A DNA stretch of 64,000 nt from assembly GCA_029379385.1 (NCBI GenBank), contig CM055611.1:4774001-4838000 (forward strand), given 5' to 3'. A program made the position numbers and the translations under genes. Of this stretch, positions 12,695-22,730 are shown piece by piece. The notes beneath the pieces were generated by a model. It worked only from the letters and a program-made list of their open reading frames with translations, had not been told where the DNA came from and made no database searches. How positions within the stretch are numbered: position 1 is the first letter of the stretch; every line of letters starts with the position of its first letter. This stretch comes from Quillaja saponaria. Its lineage: Eukaryota > Streptophyta > Magnoliopsida > Fabales > Quillajaceae.

Positions 12695-13725
12695 TGGATT
12701 TGGTTTGGAAATAATGGGTTGTTTTCAGAAAGTTAGATCTAGCAAGTTTAGCATTTCAGCTCCATTGAAATGGTTAATGGGTAAATAGTAATACATATGC
12801 ATTTCCTCACTCTGTCTGCAAAGAAAATGGATGAGAGAGAAAGAGTCAGAGAGTGACAGACGAGATGGTTGTGAAATGAGTAAAGGGTGTGGATGCATTG
12901 AACTGGAATATAGGAAAAAAAGAAACTTTTGTCTCATGCACAAACACAGACTAAAACACTACACACTGGGTAAGCCAGTAACCGTGTGAGTAAAATGAGC
13001 GGAATACTTGGACACTAAGATTGAAGCTGAAGAACTGAGAGACATTAAGCTGCACTGCTTGAATATTTATATTCTTTTTTGGTTTATGACTAGTTACTTA
13101 ATTTCTTATAGAAAGAAAAATCTTTAATTATTATCCTACAAAATTAAATGTAAGTAAGCAAATAAGAAGTTGATGAAATCTGAAATCAATTAACTAAGAC
13201 AGAAGTGTGGATCAAGTTCAAATCTCATTATTTATATGTGTTATTTTATCTTTTAATAGTGAGTAGTTTTTTTATCTTAGTATTGTTATTTAAAATAGTT
13301 AATGATTTTTTTAATACAGAAACTTCTATTGTAAATTTATAATCGATGTAAATACTATATGTATAAAAAATAAGTTAAGCAAATAAGAAAATTATCTTAT
13401 GCTTACAAATAAATCTAGAAAGTTTTAGATAGATGTGAAGGACCTGATTTTATCTAACTTAATTGCCAAAAATTGGTTAAGGATATAATTTTTATTTTTT
13501 TTTGATATTAATGTTAAAGGATTTGATTAAAAAATAAAATTCATCAATAATGAAAGTAAAAAGAGTATAATCAAATGAGAAAATTATAGTTTCTTTCTTG
13601 TTTGGAATGATAACACTAATTACCAAATGGCATTTGGATAACATAAGAATGTTTAGTTTGGGTTATCATTCACAATTATTATTATTTATTTAGTTATTTT
13701 TTTATTTTTTACTAATAGTTCATTG
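12695..13725 (-). promoter_or_regulatory. 5' flank and probable promoter/5' UTR of the protease gene (copy 1)
   Basis: Upstream of the protease start the minus strand carries CT-rich stretches (12830-12870, read as TCTCTC on that strand) of the sort common in plant 5' UTRs. AT-rich sequence with no coding potential continues to 13725. No TATA box was assigned with confidence. Confidence 0.35.
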
Positions 13726-14065
13726 AAGAGAAACAGAGGATACAAAAGGCTCCTCAAGGGAGCAAATGTCACAGACAATCAATTACATTCCTAGAAGTAA
13801 AAGTGTGAGAAGCCCTAGCTAGATTGTAGGCATTAGTGTTGGAATTGGAATTCACCCTTCTAGCTACCCGAGCATGAGCAAAAGAAAGGGACAACATGGC
13901 TCGCGCTCGGTGGCACTGGCTGCAATGCATGGTTGACCATTGTGATTTCTAGCTATGGCTGCAATCCAAGCACAAGCACAAGAATCACACATCACAGCAT
14001 TAAAATTCACCTTGCTCCAACTTTAGGGTGGAGGTTTACGGTGGAGGAGTTCATTGAGTGCCTAA
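13726..14065 (-). mobile_element. LINE RNase H-like 3' fragment, copy 1
   Basis: Read on the minus strand, the clearest copy (31215-30875) gives WIKVNFNALICDSCACAWIA, then after frame breaks NAYNLAKWASH and ICSLEEPF before a stop. This matches the form of the RNase H-like (RVT_3) domain of plant non-LTR retroelements and its usual C-terminal end. Just past the stop lies an A-rich, TAA-repeat tail (13670-13725 on the complementary strand), typical of a LINE 3' end. Several stops and shifts make it inactive. Confidence 0.6.
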
Positions 14066-15876
14066 GGATTTATTCGAGAGTTTGGAGGGAGAGGAGAGAT
14101 GAGAGAAAATAAAATGAAATGAGAATAGAGGAATAATAATATTTATACGAAGAACATGAAGTCAGCTTTAGGAACCCATTAATCCTTTCAAATGGTTTGA
14201 CTAATAAATCCTTCCGTTAACAATTATAATATATATATATTACTATATTAGTCCTCGTGATACACGTATTACTTGTGAATCATATTTATGATATATACAT
14301 ATTTGATATTCCACAAAATATAGTTAATAAAAAATAATAGTCTATATTATTGACAATAAACAAATAAATGAATCCAATAAAAAAAATAATTCATAATATA
14401 AACAAATAATTCTTTTTTAAAATTACTAAAATAAAATAATTAATACAATAATATTATAATCATAAAAACTATACTCCTAATTTTTTTTTCATTCATATCA
14501 TTTTAAAAAATTATTATAATATTATAATTCTTTGTAACTTATTAAATTAAAAAAATTGAGAAATTCAATCTTAATTATTATTAATATATTGTTATTCACA
14601 AATTATAGATTTATTAATATTTAAAAAAAAAGATAAAATATTTAATAGTCATAAAATAATTATAATCATATTAATATTAAAATGAAGAAGAATTATGAAA
14701 GAAATAATAAATAAATAAAGCTATTTGAAGTAAAATAAAAACTAAAAAGTATTTTTGTAATAGAAAAAACTCATTTTCAACTAAAAAGTTAAAACACCAA
14801 TATATAATCATGGAAATTATATTCTAAATATTTTTCAAGTTTTTCAACTAAAGTTTAAAACACCAAAGTATTTATGACTTTGGACTTGAAAAACTTTATC
14901 CTTAGTTGTTCTATAAAAATATCGGGAGAGTCTCCTATAAGGTTGATGTCTATAGTTTTGATATGTTGTTGACGAAAATGGCACGCAAAAGGAAGAATTT
15001 GCAATATTGAACACGCATAAATCAGAAGGTTTAAGTGAAAAGAATTTAAGTCAAATTTACTTTCCACTATAAATTCATAATTAATTTAGTAAAAGTAAAG
15101 ACATAGAGTTAATGCAGGATGCCACAGAGAAGGAAAAGAGTGAGATGATCATAGTAGCACTATAGTGTATCCGTGTATACAACTGAAGCCCATGATCGTC
15201 CTTCAATGCATGAAGAAAATCAAATCCTAAATATGTATTGGCATTCTTTTCTGTTTGCTTAAACTATGATGGTACAATTATTTGCTTTCGTGATCCTAGT
15301 CATGAATCCCTATTGCTCTAAAACTAAACTTTGTGCATGGCAAATGAATTATGTAAGGAGGTAGTTTAGCTATATGGAAGAATTATGTTTAGTGGCTGTT
15401 GTAGATATATTTGGATCACTACACTCTAGCAACAATTTCCATTGCTTTGTCATGGATTATCATGCACTTCAATTTTTCTATAATGATGCAAAGTTGAATA
15501 CTTCTAGATGACAATTTACAGCCAATTTATCACGTTCTCTAGTTCACAACTTGGCACTTAATAGAAAAGACAAGTTCCAACCTGATTGGAAAATCGTTGC
15601 TGATTTCAAGTTAATAGCTTTCTACACTATTTTGCTTCTTTATGATTATTACCAATTTACCATCGTATCATTAGAAATTTTTGAGCAAATGATCTCATTT
15701 TCACACTTATCTACAAACAGGTTTCAAATTTTCACACTCATAACCACACTTTCTTATGACACATTCAACTAAAATAACTTGATGATAAGGGAGTGCCAAA
15801 TAGATGAAAATAATGCATGATTAATGCATCTGGTAAGGTTATCACATTGACAATTGCTACTGAAGTCTGATCATAT
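14066..15876. other. AT-rich spacer 3' of the LRK10L gene (copy 1)
   Basis: Positions 14200-14830 are almost pure A/T with many TAATAT and ATAAATAA runs. From 15070 to 15876 the sequence is less extreme and probably includes the 3' UTR of the kinase gene. The ORFs at 14855-15067 (minus) and 15551-15772 (plus) show no domain features. No gene is seen. The same tract in copy 3 appears identical. Confidence 0.5.
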
Positions 15877-17857
15877 TCACTCTAACTCTTCAATAACTTC
15901 TAACTCCAGGTTCAGACGTTTTTGGAGAACACTTGCACTTGTCCTTGTGGAATAACTTGTACTGTCAACCGGATTCAGAGGCACCGGTAACTTGTCTGCC
16001 TGTGCTTCTAACATTTGCATCACTACTTTCATGGATGGACGGTCTGCCGGGTGCCATTGAATGCACCAAAGTCCAACAATGGCAAGTTTCTTTGCAATTT
16101 TGCTATCTCCCTCATCCTCAAAATGGATATGTATGTCTTGATCATTTGCAAGAATATTATGGATCCATTCTGGGTAGAGAACCTGGAAAGATTCCTCTTT
16201 TATGACTTGTGTATTCTTCCTCCCTCCCACCATTTCAAGCAACAGCATGCCATAACTGTAAACATCCGACTTATAAGACACATTACCAAAATTTCTGGAG
16301 AAAACTTCTGGTGCAATATAGCCTAAGGTTCCTCTGGCGGCAGTCAATGATACAATACTTTGATCCTTACAACACAATTTGGCCAGACCAAAATCAGAAA
16401 TTTTTGGAATGAAGTTTTGGTCCAACAAAACATTATGAGGTTTAATATCGAAATGAAGAATTCTTTGATCACAACCCTGATGAAGATAATCAATTCCTTT
16501 GGCTATGCCAAGTGCGATCTCTAGCAACTTGTCCCACCCAAGAAAACTGTCCTTATTGTCTGGGGAAGATATGAATTTTTGAAGAGAACCATTTGACAAG
16601 AAATCATAGACTAGAGCATGTATGGATCCATCAGCACAGTAGCCAACCAATCGAACAACGTTAACATGGTGAATTTTTCCCATTGTTCTCACTTCATTTA
16701 TGAACTCTTGCCCATCTCTCTCCCATTCCTTATTAAGAATCTTCACAGCAACATGATGGATTTCATTTTCATTGGAAAGCTTTCCTATGAAAACTGTTCC
16801 ATGAGCTCCTTCACCTAACTTATCTTTAAATTGACCAGTAATCCTCTTAATATCAGCATAAGAGAATCTTGTTGGCTTGAGTGCTCTGTAATCCTCTAAA
16901 AACTTTTCTACCCTTGCTTCATCTTCTTCTTTCATTTTATAAAAGCCATAGATGTGAAAGGCCACAACAATTACAAGAACAAGAAGAATTGAGCCTATGA
17001 TTACACCTGCACATGTATTAATTGATAAATTCAGTTTCAAGAATTAGAATACTCAACTTGAAACAAAGAAAAAGGACCCAAATGGATGCAGCACCAATAC
17101 CTGTAGTCAGAAATATAGTTGATATGTGTGCTTTCTTGTTTGGCCCAAAACATTCAGTTTCTTCACCTTCAAATTCATGGGAAACATCATTCTTTTTCAA
17201 TTTACATTTTTTTTCTTGTGCTTCACACGTACTACAATTTGGTTTTAACCATCTCAGAAACAAATCATTTTGTAGATCGAATCCATGTGAACCCAAGTAA
17301 ATGTCTAGGATCTTGGTGCAGACAAAGTCCATTGTCTTAGCGTAAAGAATTAGATCAGCGAGGGAGCTAACAACCTGAATAGGGCAGTTGGAGAAGAACT
17401 TATCTAATCCATTTTGTCTAGAGCAATTCAAGAAACTGACATTTGAATTATAATCGGGAGGCCCTGCGGGTAGAAATTGGAAAGGGGTAATTATTGATGA
17501 ATTAAAAAGTTTTAGAAACTGTCTTGGAACGCAATTTTCAGGGTCACGTAACCGAATTTCCTGGGATTGGTAATCTACGCTTGTGATGAAGAATTTTGCT
17601 ATGTCAACATGAGAAGACGACGATGATGCAGGCAGCTCAAACACTGTCTCATTTTGACGTGTACAAGATAGATAAAAACCAGGATAAGGGTAGCCACAGT
17701 GATCCTGATCTGGGTTGCTACCTTTGATTTGAAATGGAAATCTAATACTTATATTTCCACACATTGACTCCCTGCACTTATACTGGGCCTCTCCCAGCTT
17801 GAACAACACCAACGTGAAAACCATCAACAAGATGGAAAAACTACAACACGTGATCAT
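15877..17857 (-). CDS. LRK10L-type receptor-like protein kinase, copy 1 (intact)
   Basis: Exons 17857-17101 and 17006-15877 are joined across a 94-base GT/AG intron (split Gly codon) to give 628 residues. There is a signal peptide (1-24), a GUB_WAK_bind wall-binding domain (from Cys28, with FPFQIKG and CGYPYPGF), a Cys-rich WAK_assoc-type C-terminal ectodomain (LKPNCSTCE), one membrane helix (about 254-275) and a Ser/Thr kinase. Kinase motifs: glycine loop GEGAHG (317-322), Lys341 in VAVK, Glu357, catalytic HFDIKPHN (437-444), DFG (457-459) and APE (484-486). Having HFD instead of HRD makes it a non-RD kinase, as is usual in LRK10L and in several immune receptors. It sits at the plasma membrane, presumably sensing wall or apoplastic ligands; the ligand is unknown. 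All catalytic residues are present. The protein is identical to that of copy 3. Confidence 0.92.
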
Positions 17858-18202
17858 CGATTTTAGATTTTATTCTCACTCACAAGTTCAACTTGGGTAT
17901 GAATTTGAGATAACTTATGGCTTGTTGCAACAATGGGGGATGAGGGATAAGGGATGAGTTCTTCATTATCATTTCTATTATTGTAACAATTAAATAATTA
18001 AAAAGTTTGGTACCCCTGATAGTGACCTCCAAGACCTCTCACAGTGGTCAATGGTCAATGGTGCGTGCAAATTTGGCTGGAAATTTAGAACCAAAGAAAA
18101 TCAAGTAAGAAAATTCTAGGTAGTTACTAGCCAAGTTTCTTTGAATTTTCTTAGTAACAGGGGAACACTGATAAACTTTGAAGGAATATTATTTGAACCA
18201 CA

Positions 18203-18997
18203 TTAATTCATGCCGCCCCTGATAGATGTTAGACATTTAAAACCATAAGCATGCAACCGCGAAAGTTCAAATCCATATACTAGAGCTCTGTGAATATCAA
18301 CAACATTGTTTTTACTCAAACCCCAGGATGTCAAGGCTACTGTCTTGACATGGCACCCCACTTTCATGTCCCCGACAATTAAGCCGTCAGAAATAGTCGC
18401 ATAAATATGCCCATTCTGTTTCCCTTTCTCCTTAGAGTAATTCAAGTCGCAGGAAGCATTAATATCCATGGTCAGATACAAAGAGTCATCAATAACTGGA
18501 TTGGTACAGTTGAAGAACACTATATTCCGAGTCAAATATGTTTCATAATAATCTTCAGAAAAATATTCATATAAATAATTCGGAGAGTCACTGTCAGAAT
18601 CGAAGTTGGAGATGAAATCATAGATTGAGGAGCAAACATTAATGTATTCGACACCGGCATCAACAACTCGGATGGTGTAGTTCTTGTAATTGATTGCCTG
18701 AACATGATATTTTCTGGAATTCCTATACAGCTCTGTAACATTGTTTTCACAAATTAATTCATACCTCTTGTCGCCACAACTTTCTGGGTCGCCTTTCAAT
18801 CGAAAGGGATAACTTATGTTTTTTATTATGCCACAGGAAGAAGAATAATTGGGACAGAAATTTTGATTTAGAGCGTGGCAACTGCCTTGGAGTAGTTGAA
18901 TAAGAACAAGAATAACAAGGGGTATGAGCCCTGCAGAGCAACACTTCTCTGTAAACATTATCAAAGAGGGTGTGTGGTTTGGAGGTTGTGAACTCAT
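18203..18997 (-). CDS. Secreted GUB_WAK_bind-domain protein without kinase (copy 1)
   Basis: A single open frame of 264 residues starts with an N-terminal hydrophobic signal (about 20-40), then the GUB_WAK_bind pattern: NFCPNYSSSCG, NISYPFRLKG, CGDKRYELICENN and YTIRVVDAG. An LRK10L-like second half follows (CTNPVIDDS, GDMKVGCHVKTVA, RALVYGFELS). It stops after GFKCLTSIRGG, where family members continue into a Cys-rich linker, membrane helix and kinase. No kinase exon follows: only 346 bases separate it from the start of the LRK10L gene on the same strand. It is either a real secreted receptor-like protein or the ectodomain left from a truncated receptor. A 5' exon of a longer transcript cannot be excluded. 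The counterpart is deleted from copy 2 and identical in copy 3. Confidence 0.75.
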   Translation of the reverse strand: MSSQPPNHTPSLIMFTEKCCSAGLIPLVILVLIQLLQGSCHALNQNFCPNYSSSCGIIKNISYPFRLKGDPESCGDKRYELICENNVTELYRNSRKYHVQAINYKNYTIRVVDAGVEYINVCSSIYDFISNFDSDSDSPNYLYEYFSEDYYETYLTRNIVFFNCTNPVIDDSLYLTMDINASCDLNYSKEKGKQNGHIYATISDGLIVGDMKVGCHVKTVALTSWGLSKNNVVDIHRALVYGFELSRLHAYGFKCLTSIRGGMN

Positions 18998-19309
18998 AAA
19001 GATGTTTACTTGACTTGTATATTAAACAATCCAGTGGTCACTAATTGCAGATAAATTGAGTCAATCCCCGAAATGTCTATGAAACTTCAGAAATGAGTTA
19101 ATCAATTTAGAAACCATTTTAATATTTACCGATGAGGCGCCATCCACCTTCCTCTCCAATCTGACTATTCAGAAGAGGTAAACAAGTCAAACCTGCAAGT
19201 CTTGCAACATCCCTCACTCTTCCCCGTCTCTGAAAATGACACGGTGGTTGATCCAAATAACACAACCCAATTTGGTGTCCAGCTTGTTAAGTCCCGATTT
19301 GATCGGACT

Positions 19310-19430
19310 TGCATGTCAAGGAAGAGGGTTCCACGTAACTCTTAAGAGCCAACTTGCAAGACAAGGGAAAAGGATTGACTTAAAAGACAAGAGAAGGGGA
19401 GGAAGGGTTCCACGTAACTCCTCGAGTCAA
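19310..19430 (+). repeat. Two-unit seed of the TTCCACGT minisatellite (copy 1)
   Basis: Two imperfect units containing GGTTCCACGTAACTC and AAGACAAG lie upstream of the GUB_WAK_bind gene. In this copy the box reads CACGTA rather than CACGTG. Copy 2 has expanded this to seven units (35072-35545). Confidence 0.65.
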
Positions 19431-20943
19431 TCCCGGGTTTTGTGGGATATTATAGAATGGTTATCCAATCCACAAAAGAAAGAAAGGAGAATTTTATTGA
19501 TTAGTTGTTACTCAAATTAGAGAAAATTACAGGTTACTTAAGTACGGTATGTAACGACAAAATAATAATAATAATAATAATATAAATATAGCTATAAACG
19601 TAAATTTGAGAATGTATAAAACTTTTATAACATAAAGGCAATTTATTAGTACATAAAGGAAGAACATAAATTCTTTTTCTGTTCATTGATCATTTTCAGA
19701 TCATTTTCAGCTAATGTGTTGTGCTTCACCCCCATCACATAAATTAGGGCTTCTAATCCATTAAAATTGATAAATATTTGACCACTCAATTATGAATTCC
19801 AAATTCTAATAAATGACACCTAGATTTCAAATGTCTAGTCAGCACTGATTTATCATCCTATGACTCTGCTTTCTATCACGTAACTCTAAATGCATCATTC
19901 ATCACTCTACATGAAAAAAAATACATAAATTTTCCTGCATTTTGTCACTCAATACATTGCAAAATTCATCACAATTGTAACATCATATACAATCACCCAA
20001 ATACTCAGTTATCCCTTCACTTTCACAGATGAGGAGAAGTACTTCACAAGGCAATTCCAGCTCACCAGCCCCCTGCTCAATTGAGCAAAATAGCAGGTGA
20101 GAGAGAGGCATGCAAATGTAAATTGCAAAAAGCACTGCCCTAATGAAAATCCCAACAAAATCGTTAGAGTTCCAACATATTAGCTGGATCATACACAGTA
20201 AATATGAACCAAACACTAATGGGATCTGGGAGCTACCTTTACTCTCCATTTTTGGCATTAAGATATTAATACAAAAGAAAGCAAATACAAGCAATAAAAA
20301 CAGATACTTTCAAATGTTTGGGTATGGTTCGATAATAAACATAATGCTTAATGAAATCATTTACACTAGGTAAACATTAAAAATATTTGTATTGTCCTAC
20401 TACATTGAAATTTATTCGTGATATTTTACAACATTCCAGTGCTGTCTTTTTTTTATTATGCATCTATAATTTTAGGGGAGGGGGTTCCAGGAAAATAGAA
20501 GGCAAATTATGTCAATGAATGGATACCTAACAAATTAGTATGCAGTGCACTAAAATGACAGAGCACTAAAAGACGCTGCAGCCACCATTACCACACCTTT
20601 ACATATTTGCAATCACCATTAACTCATAACATCAAGAATCGTACTTAAAAGATATTGGAGGGAAAAAAAGTAACATTTTTTTATGTTGTGTAGGTCCAAA
20701 TCTCATTTTATGCATGCTAAAGTACATTTGGTTGAGCTTTTGCAGTTGTTTGACTAAAATTACAAATTGTAAAATTATGCCTTAGTTTGAAAGAAAATGA
20801 ATGTACAGTTAATTTATCAGAAATTAGTAGATGAATGCACATGGTCATGTGAACACCCACCAAGACAAACATGTTAAAAACTTCCATCAAAATAAGTAAG
20901 ACATGGCGATGTTGTGAATGGAAACAAACTTCAACTAAATTAC
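19431..20943. other. Spacer with AAT microsatellite and deletion scar (copy 1)
   Basis: An AAT/ATA repeat lies at 19560-19583. Near 20093 this copy lacks 1,221 bases that copy 2 keeps (36169-37389), including the last DPM3 exon; the ends share a TAG microhomology. The rest would be the 3' flank and intron 2 of the DPM3 gene. No functional gene is seen. The minus ORF at 19983-20294 crosses the deletion scar and is not credible. Confidence 0.6.
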
Positions 20944-21285
20944 CTGCTGAAGAAGCAGGGCTTCTAGAGGACAGGTTGGAAATTGCATTAGACCAACTCC
21001 AACCATTAATAAACCATAGAATCCTAAAGACACAACAAATAGATGGGTAGCTGGGAAAAAGATCGAAACAAGAAATAGTAAGCTTTACCAACAACAACTA
21101 TGAAATAAGATTTTAAGAGAAAGGCAGCAAGAGAGAAAGAACAGTGTAGGTGCCAGGGGTGGAAGCAAATGAATTCCACTTACCAGCCAAGTATAGCTCT
21201 CTGAAATTATAGAAGTTTGCAGAAGGCCAAACCACAAAGCAGAGACAGCCACTAACAATGTCATAATCTTCGCGATGTGCTTCAT
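20944..21285 (-). pseudogene. DPMS3: DPM3-like (dolichol-phosphate mannose synthase subunit 3), exons 1-2 only, copy 1
   Basis: Exon 1 (21285-21184) encodes 34 residues beginning MKHIAKIMTLL and ending SYTWL, with a GTAAGT donor. Exon 2 (21050-20944) encodes FVVSLGFYGLLMVGVGLMQF and PTCPLEALLLQQ, ending at a GTAATT donor. DPM3 is a small ER-membrane protein with two helices that anchors the DPM1 catalytic subunit supplying mannose for N-glycans and GPI anchors. Exon 2 is 107 bases where 108 are needed: one T is missing in the PIYFVV region, so the frame breaks. Exon 3, which carries the DPM1-binding tail, is deleted from this unit; its sequence survives in copy 2 at 36192-36251. The gene is therefore dead here. 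Confidence 0.82.
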
Positions 21286-22522
21286 TTATTTATGAGAAAC
21301 TGGGCCTAAGAGGGACAATAGAACAGGGTGGAAATAATAGTTAGATGATATCATAATTACCCTATCTGCAGTTGATAGATGTTATCATAATTACCCCATC
21401 TGCAGTTGAATTCTTATTCTTAAGTTAACTCTTGCAGAATATGGTAAAAATAAAAGACAGAGGTGAGGATGCAGGAAAAAGATGTTACAAGCGTATGCTT
21501 AAAAGTTGAAGCAACAATGGCCACAACACAGAACCACAGGGATGACGGAGCTCATCTACAAGCTGATTAAGTGTGCATTCCTAGTCCCATCTATCTTATA
21601 TGAATATATAACTTGAAAGTATTAAAGCTCATAACTATACCCTAATACCAATATCAATATGAGGAAGCATACACAAATTTACATGTTCAATAAACAATAG
21701 AATCACAGTGAAGATTTTTAACTATACCTTAATATACCAATATCAGAAATTGATGCATTCAAGAACATAAAGCGATGGAAACACACTTTAATCTACCATT
21801 AAAGAGTAAACATATGCGTATTGAAATAATCATTACAAGAATGCTATTACTATGTAAGTAACAAATGCTCCATTGCATCAATGATTGAATTATGAACATT
21901 TCTTATTGGTAGAAGTCTTGAAGTTTGGAAACTCCTTAAACTCAAGATTCGTAATGCTCTAAACTGAATGGAGTTGACATCAGATGGAACTATAGAGCAA
22001 GTTCTCATGCAAATAAGAGCAACACCAATTGCCAACCCCAACTTTCTAGTTTCAAAAGAAGGGGACAATAATTAGTTTGCTTTATGGATATTGACTATCA
22101 TAGGTCATTTGGGAGAGTGTCCTATGTGGATGGCTGTTTCTTCACATATTTGTAGCAAGAAGAAAGGAGATTTTGTTTTCTTTATGGAGAATAATTTGTT
22201 TGCTTTATGGAGAACAATATTTTTTTATCATCCATGTTTTCCAGCAACAAGAAAGAAAGAGATTTTGTTTGAAAAAGCATGCAGAAAACTTTGACAAACA
22301 GATTGAAATAAAGCCAATGATGGAGGTAGATTCTTACTTATATAAACTACTTCAGCAAAAATAAAAATTAAAGTGAGAAATTAAAGCACAGGAAAAAAAA
22401 AGATGGAAGCATATTTTGATCCTCCATGAAAGTGTAATCATGTGCGTATTGAAATAATCATTACAGGTATGCTATTACTATGTAAGTAACAAATACTCGA
22501 TTGCATCAATGTTTATAGAAAG

Positions 22523-22539
22523 TGTCAACAAGTAAAAAA
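22523..22539 (+). repeat. Left target-site duplication of the SINE
   Basis: Seventeen bases, repeated exactly at 22714-22730. The empty site in copy 3 at about 61696 carries one copy only. Confidence 0.88.
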
Positions 22540-22713
22540 AAAGGGTTCACCCGGTGCACAGAGTGTTCCCCGGCTATTGCAGGGTAGGGGGAGGGTGGGT
22601 GCACATGTACGCAGCCTTTCCCTTACATTTCTGCAAAGAGGCTGTTTTCACGCCTCGAACCCACCTACAAGTCACCAAAGGAACAACTTATTGTTGCACC
22701 AAGGCTCGCCCTC
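22540..22713 (+). mobile_element. Au-type SINE, present only in copy 1
   Basis: About 174 bases with hallmarks of the plant Au SINE: GGTGCACAGAG near the 5' end, GGGAGGGTGGGTGCACATGT, the tRNA-like box containing GCCTCGAACCCACC, and the 3' segment GTTGCACCAAGGCTCGCC. It is flanked by a perfect 17-base target-site duplication, TGTCAACAAGTAAAAAA, at 22523-22539 and 22714-22730. Copies 2 (38875-38900) and 3 (61693-61712) have the empty site. The insertion therefore occurred after the units separated. Confidence 0.9.
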
Positions 22714-22730
22714 TGTCAACAAGTAAAAAA
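22714..22730 (+). repeat. Right target-site duplication of the SINE
   Basis: Exact match to 22523-22539, placed immediately after the SINE 3' end. Confidence 0.88.

Noticed and set aside
15933..16326. Plus-strand ORFs across the kinase domain
   Set aside because: Antisense shadows of the conserved LRK10L kinase exon.
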